Part shown: in pieces, positions 1 through 17,500 of the stretch
Layout: each line of letters opens with the position of its first letter
Numbering within the stretch: position 1 is the first letter of the stretch
NCBI GenBank assembly: GCA_943704495.1
Contig: CALSCR010002902.1
Coordinates: 1 to 20,207, forward strand
Direction of reading: 5' to 3'
Source of the DNA: Pigoraptor chileana
Lineage: Eukaryota > Opisthokonta > Filasterea
DNA: 20,207 nucleotides
Notes under the pieces: model-generated
Databases searched by the model: none
What the model saw: the letters and a program-made list of their open reading frames with translations, nothing else
What the model was told of the DNA's origin: nothing
Made by a program: the position numbers and the translations under genes

Positions 1-72
<72 letters not shown>
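1..72. repeat. (AC)36 microsatellite at the left edge
   Basis: An uninterrupted AC dinucleotide run occupies the first 72 bases. It lies in the intron upstream of the first visible CYRI exon. The window also ends in the same repeat, which suggests an assembly contig broken at microsatellites. Confidence 0.98.
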
Positions 73-74
<2 letters not shown>

Positions 75-207
75 TGTGTCGCCAAACATACAAATTATCA
101 CACGCGCGCACACACGCACACGCCGTGTCGCACTCGGATTGTATTGTCGACTCAAATCCATGTTTTTCTTTTCGTTACTTTTTGTGCAACGAATAATGAA
201 TTTGCAG

Positions 208-2713
208 AGACCGCGCTCCCTAAGCTTCTCACTGCGCTGTGCCAGGGCGACCCCTTCAAGAATCTCGAGCAGAAGCAGGCACTTGCCAAGCAGTTTGCCG
301 ACATTCTCCATTTTGTGCTCACTTTTGACGATCTCAAGGTGGGAGGGCAATGCCTTGGTGTGCGGCATATAGGCTACAGTGCAAGTAATGCGCAGTAATG
401 TACATGCACAGTCATACGATTATGTGGTGTGGCAGCATTCCTTACTTGCCACTGGGAACGGATTTTGTTGTTGTGGGACTGTTTTGTGTGATGCTGGTGG
501 TATGTGTTTGTGTGTGTATGTGTTTGTGTGCTGTGTTTAGCAGTATCAGATTGCTCTATTTCCCGGTGCTGTGTATGTTTCCGTGCGTGTACTTGTCCGC
601 TTAATGTGCACTATCGTCTCTTGTTCTGCTCTACTGGGGATATTAATGTTCCACACAATACCTTCCCTTGTTTGTGTGCGGCAGATGACCAACCCGGCCA
701 TCCAAAACGACTTCAGCTATTACCGGCGAACACTGAATCGCATGAAGATGAACCCAAACAGCGTATGTTTCATTCTCAATCCTGCTTGCTCCACCACATT
801 GCACGATTGTATACACACGCACACACACACACACCTCCTTTATATGTTGGTACGCCATGCATACATACACTTGCGCCCACACGGCTTTTCTTACTCTGCA
901 ACGCACTGCACGTTCGTGCAACACATGCAATTATCTTCATCTGACTCCGTGCGTCCAGTTGAGAGTGTTACTGGCACGAATCCAATTTTGGGGGGTGAAG
1001 TTTTTGTATGTAAGTGTGTATATGACGAGCTGCATGTATTTCAACTGACTGAATGCTTTTGGGTCATTTTGGATTGGTGGATGTTCGTGTGCGTTTGTCG
1101 GTGCAGATTGCGATGAACAACCTTGCGGTGAAGGATGAGCTTGCAAACAAAATGTCGCTGTTTTATGCTTATCCGACGCCCATGCTCAAATGTCTCTCTG
1201 ACGCAACTGCCAAGTTTGTCACTGATGTGAGTCTGAATTGCCATTGCCCTTTGCCCGTGCTTGCCATCTGTGCGTGCATGTGGGATGTGTGCACGCAATT
1301 GTATGTATTCGGGTGGGGATTGAATTGGGTCAGATGATTAACAAATGCTTTGTTGGTGGAACCGCCCCCTCATTTATGCGTGCTTAGTTAATGGGGCGTC
1401 ACAGTGCGATATAATATTTTTTTTGTGTGGATCAGATGTGGGTTGTATCTGAAACTTTCTTACTTACTTATTGCAAACCCGCACTCTATACATCTGGACT
1501 GCAGAACAAGAGCATCCCAATTGACAACATCACAAACTGCCTCAGTTCAATGTCGATTGTGTGCCAGACAATGGTCGAGAATCCGTGGGTATTTACCTCT
1601 CATGTTCACTCTGCCTTCACAATAACTTATGTGCGCAGAGGCGGGCATCTCCATGCACGCCACGCGGGTACAAAGGGGGTGATGACACGCTTTGCGTTTG
1701 TGTGCGTGTTTGTATGTTTGTCGGAGAGTACCTTGCACGCTGCATCGGTCTATTTGTTTGTCCTGGCTGTGCATGTGGTCATCTCTCTATCTCTGTTGGT
1801 TGCGCTTCCTCCCAACGCTGTCGTGAAACTGCGTGCAACACTGATGCGAGCCCTATAGTGCGCTCCTTCACTCTGCGTCTCGTCCTCGCATCTCCATCAC
1901 CCCGCCCTTCTCTCTTCATTCTGCGTCCCGTTTTCGACTCAATCGTCTATTCATCCTACTGTGGGCACATGGACTCACAAACCTCCCATTTCTTCCCCCC
2001 TTTGGGATCTTCTTTCTTCTTTTCTGTTTGTTGCTTTTGTATCAAATTGAACACCGCAGTGAGTACTCCAGCCGGTTTCAGAGCCAGGACACAGCGCTGT
2101 TCTGCCTGCGGGTGATGGTGGGGGTTATCATTCTCTACGATCACGTGCATCCCGTCGGCGCATTCGCAAAGAAGTCCACCATCGACGTGAGTATTCAACC
2201 CACAATAGTGTTCAACCCAAATGCAGATCATGTCTTGAAACGAAAACAAATAATAGTGGAAAAAACAGTTGTCGCGTATACATGGCGCATTGCACGCGCT
2301 GATGCTGAAGATGCTCTATTTGGTGTTTGATGGAGTTCGCTGTTGTTATTGTATACACGAGACATGCGACGCAATCAAAAACTGTTGATTTTGCGGATTG
2401 TTTTGTTGTTGAACATAAGAGTGTGCGTGCATGCGTGTGCACCGTGGGTGCGTTGATTGAAATTTTGATGGTCACTTTTCAAATGATGTCAAAGTGCCTA
2501 CTTTAATATCTTATCTCCTTGCTTCCCTTTCCTGTTCTTTTACCTGTCGCGTCTTGGATGCTGTTGTGTGCGCAGATGAAGGGCGCGATCAATGTGCTGA
2601 AGGACTACCGCAATCCCAACAATGTGGAGAATCTGCTCAACGCACTGCGGTACACGACAAAGCACCTCAACGACGAGGACACGCCAAAGGCAATCAAGCA
2701 GATGCTCGCTTGA
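208..2713 (+). CDS. CYRI: CYRI (FAM49) family Rac1-interacting protein, C-terminal six exons (5' partial)
   Basis: Exons are 208-338, 685-762, 1107-1226, 1505-1584, 2060-2186 and 2576-2713 (TGA at 2711-2713). All introns are GT-AG and the joined frame is open for about 223 residues. The product aligns from memory with the C-terminal two thirds of human CYRI-B (324 aa), with near-identical blocks such as [37 protein letters not shown] and [14 protein letters not shown]. Family knowledge: CYRI proteins bind active Rac1 and restrain the Scar/WAVE-Arp2/3 pathway at the plasma membrane. The Arg pair known to be needed for Rac1 binding (R160/R161 in CYRI-B) is intact in exon 685-762, at codons 724-729. 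Exon 208 starts with two bases of a split codon, so more exons lie upstream, including the N-terminal glycine that is myristoylated in this family. Intron 1585-2059 is phase 2 and rebuilds a conserved Pro before EYSSRF. The 3' end faces the SGK3-like gene. Confidence 0.97.
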
Positions 2714-3892
2714 GTGCACTTGCCATTCACTTTGCATTTTTGTTGATTGTTCAGCGTTGCCCATCTTTACTGCATTTGTGTGCTTGTGTTTGTGTCGCGT
2801 GTGCCCGCGTGCGGTGTAGGATTTGTTTTTGAGATCTTTGCCGTGTGCCTCGTGCATGTTTGTCTCTTCTTCTCTCTCTCACTCTCTATATGTGTATGTG
2901 TGCGTGCGTGCGTGTAACTGATCGCGTCCGATTGTGTGCGCGCGTGTGCTGTTGCTGCATCTGCGCCAGCTTACCCCGCCTATCTGTTCGATGATCCTGT
3001 TGCACTATAGCACATTTCAAGTATTGCGCTGTCCTTTCTTTCTGCCAATCATTGTCTCTGTCTCTCTGTCTCGCTTTCCCTCCCTCCCTTCTCAACTCCG
3101 TCTCTGTATTTTTGTCGTGTATTGTGTCATCAATGTACGTTGTGGGGTTCTGCGTCCCTTCATCGCTCCCCCCCCCCCACCCCCAAAGGTCTCGCGCTGT
3201 TTGGTCTTCAAACATGTGCTGTGCTCGGGCGGCTGTCTTTAAACTGCGCGTGCTCTGCGTGTATGATGATGTGGGCGTGGGCGTGTGTGAGCGTGTGAGC
3301 GTGGGCGTGCTTTGCCCACACACTGTCGCCATCCCATCGGCGGATGTGTGGGTGTGTGGTGTGCTCTGTTGCCCTCTGCAATGTCGGCCGTGTCGGTTTT
3401 GTTTGCATTATTTAGGCGCACGCATACTTCATAAGGGCGGCGTCTTGTTGAATGAAGTGACGTTGCCGTGGCGCTATATCGAGAGGTTTTAACTTCTTTT
3501 GCTGTATATTGTTTTGGGTGGGCCATGTGTGATGTGTAAACACAATGCACGCAGTAGCGGACACGCACAAACCACACCGTACCACGTGATGCATTCTCGC
3601 ACTGAGGTGCTCAGTTGAGTACCTGCCTTCATACAAATAATTCAGGGATTTCACGGGCTTCCGAAAGCGGATTTTTGTTTTTTTGCATGGGCAACACACT
3701 TGACTTTATGGAAGATATTCGACTAGGCAGTAGACCTGGAACCAATCAACTACACACACACATAGACACACACAGCACACACTTAGACATATCCGCTTCT
3801 GCAGATTCATACTCGCACGTGCAGACACACATACACTGACACAACACGCATATGCACAGAAAGCGACAGCCCTGTCGCCCAAGATAGGCCTA
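2714..3892. other. Convergent intergenic region
   Basis: This stretch lies between the stop codons of the CYRI gene and the SGK3-like gene and must hold both 3' UTRs. It is GT-rich on the plus strand from 2760 to 3400, with CT-rich stretches and a C homopolymer run near 3170, then CA-rich from 3750 to 3850. I see no coding pattern, no RNA gene and no canonical AATAAA in a convincing position for either gene. Open frames here are low-complexity CA/GT translations. Confidence 0.7.
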
Positions 3893-8529
<4,637 letters not shown>

Positions 8530-9508
8530 CGCAAACAGAAGGGAGCGTGCGCACAGTGGCAGCACACGCACAACACCAAAAATTACGGATTACGCACTAA
8601 ACGCACACAAATGGCCCGCAAAGGAGCTGCTCGGCGTACACGAACACTCGGCCCACAGACACGCATACACAGCGGCCTCAATATCTCGATCTCTGACAAT
8701 GGAGCAAGGCGGGAAGTCTATTCTTACATGGAGTAATGCAATGTTCTTTCTGCGATGTGTTCTGAGTAATCACTTATTTCATCATCGCTCAGTGAGCAAC
8801 AAACAGAAGTGTCATCGAATGCAGAGTCTTCCAATTCAGTGTGTGTTTGTGCAAATGAGTGTCAAAACTGGCGAACTCCTCGAACACTTTATATTGACAT
8901 TCGGCATTAAAAACGGATCAATAAACCACACAATGACAGAATAATCGGTCGACTAAAAAAATACAACACACACTGGAATAGCCGAGAGTGCGGCAAATCT
9001 AAGGCAAATATCCTACTTAATTGAAGTTTACATGGAGTAGTAGATTGGCGATCCGTTACGTCAGTCCCGGCGCTCACTGGGCAGTGCCTCAGCCAAATCG
9101 GCACGGCGAATTGACCCAGCCAATACGGCTCCACAGTTACTGCCAAATGGTACCTCCTACACACTGCAACCATTATTTTCTGCGACTCAGTCGGACTCAG
9201 ACCGACCGTCACTGATCATGACGGTACGTGCGACTGAACTGCGCATGCCGGCCGTGCCGCCCCGCCCGGCGTTCTGTTCAGTGGCCGTCTGAAGCCGCCC
9301 GGTATAGCTTGGCCTGACGGCCGTGAATGTGAATGCCGGTGCATATTGCAGATGCGGAATAATATTTGTCGCTCGTTCATACTGGATCCCTCTTAAAAAA
9401 AATTTCTTCATTATAATCAAGCCGGATCATTGCCGCGACTGACCTTCCGCAACATCGGCTATCCGTGACCACTTGCTGCTGCGCGCGCTGCGCCCGCCCG
9501 GCGATCAC
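8530..9508. other. Intergenic region 5' of the SGK3-like gene, with a GC-rich block
   Basis: This region lies between the SGK3-like start (8529) and the receptor stop codon (9509), both on the minus strand, so it holds the receptor 3' UTR and the SGK3-like 5' UTR and promoter. It is ordinary in composition to about 8880, AT-rich from 8890 to 9020, and GC-rich with many CpG from 9050 to 9310 and 9425 to 9510. The GC-rich block carries ACTGATCA (9211-9218) followed by GACTGAACTG (9232-9241), a pair also seen upstream of the receptor gene. I see no coding evidence; frames crossing 8437-8529 are antisense to an SGK3-like exon. Confidence 0.55.
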
Positions 9509-11549
9509 TTAAGTCGAAAAATGTCCTGGTTTCGAGTTGCTATCTTGTTGAAACATTGCGTTGTCGAGTGTGTATAAAGTTCCCCCTTCGCCCGGAGTCT
9601 CCGCATAAGTGTCCTCCGGAACGGTCACTGCGTATGTTCCCGACTGGCCAAACACAGTGCTGTCTCTCTCAATATCGCCATCACTTCCACGACCACTCGG
9701 ACGACCACCGCCGCCCTCCGCTCCGCAAAGCACGGCCATTCCTCGTCGAAGTTGAACAACGATTTGAGAGAATTGTGGTCGCGTCTCCGCATGCTTTCGC
9801 CAGCACGACTCCATTGCAGCGTTGACCTGTTTTGGACAGTCCATTGGTGGGTCCATTCGCTTGTTCTGCGACAGATAGGCTGTTGCCAGTCACACACATA
9901 ACAGGCCGTGAGTAAGCCGGCAGCATACTGGCGATTGTGTGAAATGCAGCAAATCAGCATATTTCGTCAGTTGCAATCACTAACGTGTTTGCGGTGTGCG
10001 GACTTACTCAATACATCATGGTTCTCGACTCCGGGATAGGGCTTGGCTCCGCGTGCAAACACCTCCCACATGACAACCCCAAACGACCACACATCCGACG
10101 CGTGCGTGAATATGCGGTGCTGAAGAGACTCGGGACTCATCCTAATATATATATGTATCAGTGGATTACAATGCAGTGTTAGTCCGGAAGTGGTTCTTGA
10201 GCCCTCGGCTGATGGAGCCGATACACACATGACGACTATTAGGACAGACATAACTCGTAACTGATGTGGAGGATGACAGACCAAGCGACATGCCGCACTC
10301 ACCATTTGACAGGCAGTTTCCTGCGCGTCTTAGCCATGTAGTAGTCGCCAGATCCACCCGTGTCACGTGAGAGGCCCATGTCCGCAACCTTGACAATCAC
10401 TTGTGCTTTGGGACTCAATTTCCAGCCATTCTCGATGGAGTTGGGAGGGCGGGGACCGGCGACGACCATGCAGTTGCGCGCCGCAAGATCCCTGTGTACA
10501 TTCGCCACGCGGCCGATGGGTCAGTTTTTGAAATTTCAGTTGGGGAGGATAGGAAAACATGCAACACCGTTCGCGTACCGGTGAATCCAAATACAATCTT
10601 TTGCCACTCTAACAGCAGTGCCGACCGGTATGATGCACACACACACACCACATATACTGCAGTGAACAAATAAAACAAACATGCATACAGCACAACACAC
10701 ACACATACCTGTGAACGATTTCGCACTTGGCAAGGTGTTCCATTCCGCGTGCAATATCTGCAAATGACGAGGTTGTTTGAGCACAGGTCGAACATCGTCA
10801 TCGCATGCACAAATAACATCTCATCTCATCACTAAGTGCACCGTAATAAGTTTACTGCCAGCCGTCCATAGTTTTGTCCATCTAACATTAAGCGTCCATA
10901 CTGGCGTTCATACTAACCGCATGCCCAAAAAAAAACAACATAGTCACATTCAGTTGTATCGGACGTCGCACACGTGACTTCTGAGCTTTTTCTTACCGAT
11001 GCAAAAGCAAAGAAGGTCCGTTGAAGTGAAGTCGGAGGCCTTGCCATTGCTGAGAAAGTGACGCAGATCTCCATGTGCGGCGAACTCGAGAACCATGCAG
11101 TTGGGTTCGCTCTGCGATCGCGAAAGGAAACGACAGCAATACAATTCATTTTGGCTGTCAGAGAATGATATATTATGACCGGCACCGACAACTGACACCA
11201 TCATTGCAGACAAAGTTGACAGAGCTGAAGGGATGGATCGGTTGGACGGAATGGAGCACATTCGATTCATGATATTCGCTTCACAGTCGACTAGAATAGT
11301 AAACGTACAGGTATCGTCACGTAACTGTGCCCACCTGTGTGCAGACGCCAACAAGCTCGATGATATTTGTGTGCTTTGGAATGGTCCGCATGAGATCAAT
11401 CTCCGCCATAAATGCACTCCGCGCCGAGCGGATTTCGTCTGCACTTGACAGAGCCGTCACTTTAAACGTCTTGACGGCAGCTTTGGTCGCCACGAAGCTT
11501 CCGCCGCGAGGCGTGATGTCGGCAAGATAAACCTCGCCGAACTCTCCCT
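9509..11549 (-). other. Tyrosine kinase domain and C-terminal tail exons
   Basis: Six exons encode the kinase after the split Glu of the glycine loop ([10 protein letters not shown]). AVK Lys1202, alpha-C Glu1225 (FMAEIDLM), HRDLAARN (Asp1303), paired activation-loop tyrosines 1352-1353 and KLPVKWMSPESL are all present, so the kinase should be active. Two oddities are DMG at 1339-1341 in place of DFG, and about 18 extra residues between HRDLAARN and DMG ([16 protein letters not shown] region). The last exon encodes the end of the C-lobe and a Gly-rich tail of about 90 residues with three to four candidate phosphotyrosines. Nearest family is not clear; the WMSPESL motif recalls insulin-receptor-type kinases. 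Confidence 0.93.
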
Positions 11550-14500
11550 CTGCAATGTCATGGGACAATGAGCAATATGCGCACAGATCAATGAAATTCG
11601 AACAATAAGTATTTGTGAGCGATGATAGAGCGTGCATGCACACACCGCCAATCCTATTGCGCAGATGAATGCAGGATCCAGGGATCTCGATTTCGGCGAT
11701 TTCGGGGCGGCGAACGACCGTATCGATCAAATCGAGCTCCGTTCGTGCGAGTGCTTCCATCTTCTTGCGTGATGCTCTCTTGCGGACAAAGAGAATGGCA
11801 AAGACAATGCCAGCTGCGCCGACAATTGCACCCACGACACCACCAGCCACGGGTCCGGCCACATTGCTCGATGAGGATGCACCGCCGGCAGTCGGAGTGC
11901 CCGAGTCTGCTGGTCCAATGGAGGCCGTCTCACTGAAACGTGTGGCATTCGAGTTTCCGTATTGGTTTACGCTGACGATTTCATACTTGTACGTTCGTCC
12001 AAATACGACGTCTCTATCCTTGTACTCTGTCGCCATGCGGCCCTTCACAATGAGGCGACCATCGCGGAAGATGAGCGTCTCGATGATGGGTCCGCTGCTT
12101 GTGTCTTCCTTCCACGTAAACTTGATCATGGGATGTTGGTTGTTGTCGGGATCGAGTGTTGGAGTGGACGAGACAGTGTAGGGGGGCGACGGTAGCTCTG
12201 CCTTTTCAAGGCGTTCGATTAAAAATTGACCCGCTGTCGGCGAGGACACATTCATGCTGTTGAACGGCTGCACAAAGTACGCATATCCTTGGCCAATGAC
12301 GACATTGGTGTCGATGAATGTGAGCACATCGCCGACCTGTCAGTTTGGCATTCAAGTGAAGGGATGTATAGTCAGAAACTGGGATGGGATGGGACGTGAA
12401 AGCGAACAGATGCCAGTTGTTGCATAGGGATGGGATGGGACGTGAAAGTGGACAGATGTCGGTTGTTGCACATGTGCCGACCCACTTGATACACCTTGGG
12501 AATGCATCCCGCTCGACGAATCTCGTAATGCCACGCGTTCCATGCGCGCGGACCGACATCGTCATGGCTCCATCGGAGTCGTATGCCAATGCCGTCTTGG
12601 GTCCATTCCGTCGTGGCGTTGACCTTTGGCACAGACGGCGCAACGACCACGTTGCAAATAACGCCCGTCCATCCAAATGTACACGTGCATTTGCCGGTGG
12701 ATGCATCGCACGCAGCGCCGTTCTCGCAGTTGCAGGGTGTGTTGCAGCCATAACCGTACATCTGACGGCCAGGAAGAAGATCGCAGGTTGTGTTGCAGTG
12801 TGTGCCTCCAACGCCAAGGAGGGCAGTGCAGTTGCAAGTTCCATTACCGAAAAAGCCATCATTACAGACTCCACCATTGCATGCGCATGCTGCAACAGGA
12901 ATAACAAGACCACAAAAAGAACAGAAAACGATGTTAATGAAGGTGGTTAGGCTGTAAAGAGAGGCAGTTCGATGGAGAGACAGTCGACTGGTACTAACAT
13001 AAACCTTACATGAGCAAGACGGTCCATACAATCCCGTCTTTGCCGCGCATTCGCAGGTGCCGTTGAATCTGTTACAGATGCCGTTACTACACGGGCACGC
13101 AAGAGTGCAATTGGGTCCGTATTGCCCGACAGGGCACTCGACATTGCACGTGACGCCCATCCAACCCGCAGGGCATGTACACGCCCCAGTGAATCGATCA
13201 CACGCCGCTCCGTTGTTACAATTACAAGTGTTGCCGCAATTGGCGCCAAAACGATTGCCAGCACAGACTTGATCGCAGTTTACCCCCGTCCACCCCGCAG
13301 AGCACGCACACCCATTGAACCGATCGCACGCTGCACCGTTCTTACAGCCACAAACACTGCTGCAATTGGCGCCAAAACGATCGCTTGTGCATGGAATGTC
13401 GCACACACTACCCGTCCACCCAGTAGAGCACGTGCACGCTCCGGTGGCTGGGTCGCATGCCGCACCGTTTTTACAGCCGCACGACATCGCACAATCCGAT
13501 CCGAAGGTTCCCGAGGTGCACGTTGCAGAGCACGCCGTGCCAGTCCAACCGATGTCACAAAAACAGTTGGCACACGTTTTTGCAACACATCGGCTCGTGT
13601 TGTTGGAGCAGAGATTGCCCCTGTTACCAGGATTCGAATCAAGCAAAACTCCCTGTTGTGGCGATTGCGCATTATGGAGCAGTTGTCTCAATTGTTCAGT
13701 AATGCTCCTACTCGTATTGAACAAAAGCACACTATAATAACTTGGGCCTCAACTTTCCCGATTTGAAACAAAAGAAAACCCATCGTGGTTGTGTGTGAAT
13801 GAGGACTTGCGGAGTTTGTGTAATGTTCGTATGTATGGTCGTGTGTGAGACTGTGGATTTGTGTTTACCTGTCTGTATGTCTATACACATACACTGCGTC
13901 CTACACAAACAAAGCATCGTCTTATAGAAACACCGATTATTAAACGATGAATTCATGCAATTAACATACCGAAACTTTGGAAAGCTTGTCGAATATGCCG
14001 CTCGGAAGTGTCGCAATTTGGTTTGAGTTGAGCTGACTGCATTTACAAATGATATCACTGGCTGAGCCGAGGACGTATAATCCGAGTCGACTGTCGTTAT
14101 TTTAAATGCAATTGCAAGCACAACCATGATACCGCGCTGTTCTCTCACTCACAGAGTATTCAGCGTAGTGAGCTTGTCGAATATCCCGATTGGAAGTGTC
14201 GCAAGTTGGTTTGAGTAGAGGTAACTGCAAGCATTGATTGTCCAAAGTGACATTATGTAATGTAATGAGTGAAAAGCGCTGCAACTGACAGAGGGGTGAC
14301 GTCCTTCGCTGCGAGACCAATGCCGTCAGTCAGAATCGAACTCAAATCATATCAAACAGTGTCAGTCTTCGACTCACAGGGCCGTCAGCGCAGTGAGCTT
14401 GTCGAATATCCCACTCGGAAGTGTCGCAATTAGGTTAGAGTTGAGCTGACTGCATTGGTCACAGCAAAGCAAATGTCAATTCTGAAATCAGTTCACATTT

Positions 14501-17500
14501 GAGGGCAAAATTGGCAGAATTAAATAACGCTTGCGATGCTCCGTTCCACTCACAGAACTCTCAGTGCAGCGAGATTGCTGAATATGCCGCTCGGAAGCGT
14601 CGCAATTCCGTTGCCGTGGAGGTAACTGAAAAATGTCAGGTGAGTGAAATCAGTCTCAGTCGTACGTGGATGGGGGTCTTTCACAATGCACGGCAATCGC
14701 AATGCGCTTTTCTGCCACTCACAGCGTATTCAGTGCAATGAGTTTGTCGAATATCCCGCTCGGAAGAGTGGCAATTTGGTTACTGTTGAGCTGACTGCAT
14801 TAATTAGTGCAATTATGAAATGGCAGATGAGTGCAACCAATCGCTGTCACCAGTATTGTAAGGCAGCAGTCACGCCGACTCAGTGATAATGTAACAAAAT
14901 TAATGGTAGTACTCACAGAGTAGTCAGTGTAATGAATTTATCGAATATCCCGCTCGGAAGCGTCGCAATGCGGTTAAAGTTGAGCTGACTGCATTAATTA
15001 GTCCAATTATGAAATGGTATGACAGGTGAGTGAAATAAGTCGCGCTCAACGACATTGTAAGGCAAAAGTAGGCAAACAGCACGCCTGTTCCCCTAGGTAA
15101 GGCAACCGGCTAGTTGTGCCGGCTGTGATTCTGCAAGAGTAGAACTAAATGTTGTACTCACAGCGTTCTCAGTCCACTGAGCTTATCGAATATCTCGCTG
15201 GGGAGTGCCGCAATTTGGTTTGATTGGAGATACCTGAGTGGTCGATAGAGATGAATTATGGACGAGCGAAATCAGTCTTAATCAAATGCCGATGCCATGC
15301 AATGCATGCCTGCAGTATGCCATTTGCACGCAGGAACGCGCTCTTCCACTCACAGCTGAGTCAGCGCAGTAAGTTGGCCAAAAATGCCGCTTGGAAGTAT
15401 CGCTATTTGGTTTGAGCTGAGGTCACTGCAGCAGTAGTCAATGGAAATGGTACAGTGAGAGAAAATCAACTGTCAGCCGCAGCTGTCACTGTTACTGCAA
15501 ATATTGGAATATAAAATCGCGTTTTAACAGTTCTAGCACTTACAAATACGACAGCGCAGTGAGATTGTTAAATATCCCGCCTGGAAGCGTCACAATCTGG
15601 TTTGTGCTGAGGCTCCTGCATTGGCCAAATCGGAAGGGGGAAGAGAAGGAGTAAATTCAGTTCAGTCCTTTGACTTTTACACAGAGTTGCAATGTAACAA
15701 AAGTGCTCAGTGTTCGCGCACTCACAAATACGTCAGCGCAGTGAGCTTGTCGAATATCCCACTTGGAAGCGTCACAATTTGGTTTGTGCTGAGGCTCCTG
15801 TCAATGCATTGGCCAAACGAAAGGGGAGAGAGAAAGAGTAAACTCGGTTCAGTCCGTGGACACGGAGTTGCAAAACGTCAACGAACGCACTGTCCTTGCT
15901 TGACTTACAAAGTAGTCAGCGCTGTTAGCTTGTCAAATATCCCGCTTGGAAGTGTCGCAATTTGGGTTGCCATGAGGTTTCTGCATCGGTCGAATGGAGT
16001 GACAGCATGAGCATGAAAACAGTCCATGATAGTTGCAGTCGATCAAGATCTGAAGCAAAAATTGTATAATAATGTTCTCGCACTCACAGATTAGTCAGTG
16101 CGTTGAGCTTGTCGAATATCCCGATTGGAAGCGAGGCAATCGGGTTGGAGTTGAGCTGACTGCATTTGTCCAATGGATGAAATGGCAGGTGAGTGAAACC
16201 GGTCGCTGTCAACGATACATATTGGAAGGGAAAAAGAGACAAACAAGTACTTGCTCCCCTTGTAAGGCAGCAATCGCGCAGTTTTCTCACACGCACAGTT
16301 GAGAGAGTACAGTAAGCTTGTCGAATATCCCGACTGGAAGTGCCGCAATCTTGTTTGAGTGGATGTCACTGCAACAGTCGAATCGAATGAGGCCGGCAAG
16401 AGTGAGTGAAATGGGCCGTCACGCTGACAATCCAACTGCAAAACAACACTCGCCGGCTGCTTGCCCCAAGACTCACAGGCTATACAACGCAGTAAGCTTG
16501 TCGAATATCCCGACTGGAAGTGTCGCAATTTGGTTTGAGTAGAGGTAACTGCAGTAGTCAATAAATAGAATGACATAGTGAGTGAAATTAGTCAATGACG
16601 ATGATGCGGCTATTTCAAAACTGCAACTTCACAATCGGACTATTCTAGGCCACTCACAAAGTAGAAAGCGTAGTGAGCTTGTCGAAGATTGCACTCGGAA
16701 GTGTCGTAATTCGGTTGGAGAAGAGGTAGCTGCGTAAGTGAAGTGAAATAATGACAGAGATGAGTCATGCAATCGCAAACTTTGCCACAACAGTTGCGCT
16801 GTTCTTCAACTCACAGAGTGCTCAGCAAAGTGAGCTTGTCGAATATCGCGTAAGGGAGTGTCGTAATTTGGTTTGCGCTGAGATCACTGCAAAGGGATTG
16901 GTGCATGAAATGACGGAGACAGAGTGAAGTCAGTCTTACTGGCCGCCAACGTCAACACGGTGCAACCACAAACATAATTGCGCTGTTGCTCCACTCACAG
17001 GCCAGTGAGTGCAGTGAGCTTGTCGAATATCCCGCTTGGAAGTGTCGCAATTTGGTTAGATTGGAGATATCTGCATTACTCGCGATGAAATGACAAAGAG
17101 TGAGGAAAATCCCGATGGTCGGCTGTCGCTGCTGTCCTCAGTAACAATTCCCATACCGGGGGCAACCCCGCTGTCATTAATGTTCTCCCACTTACAGAGT
17201 AGTCAGCGCAGTGAGCTTGTCGAATATCCCGGTTGGAAATGTCGCAATTTGGTTTGAGTAGAGGTAACTGCAAGACAGTCAAATGGAATGAAAGAGGAAG
17301 TGAACCCAGGCAACTAATTCAGTCTTGAATGCAATCGCAGTACAACAGCCGTCACACTCACAGATCAGTCAGCGTAGTATGCTTGTCGAATATCCCGCTC
17401 GGAAGTGTCGCAATTTGATTTGAATGGAGGTCACTGCCAGAGGAAACGACGACAGAGGAAGGTCAGTTTTCAGGAAGACTCCAATCGAACTCAGATTGAA

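Noticed and set aside
1561-2115. Plus-strand 184-residue frame
   Set aside because: It overlaps CYRI exons in another frame and spans intron; no family resemblance.
3400-3500. Possible small structured RNA or tRNA
   Set aside because: I looked for acceptor and T-arm patterns and found no consistent cloverleaf.
11317-12327. A single 336-residue frame from FN3 to kinase
   Set aside because: It includes intron 11550-11645, which breaks the glycine loop; removing it gives [11 protein letters not shown].
12372-13730. A 452-residue uninterrupted frame through the EGF region
   Set aside because: It reads through introns 12890-13009 and 12363-12485. EGF cysteine spacing and splice-site phases show that these parts are removed.
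13010-13731. Alternative donor AAG before GTTTAT at the end of the EGF exon
   Set aside because: It would be phase 0, but the next acceptor needs phase 1; the GTAAGG donor one codon earlier fits both sequence and phase.
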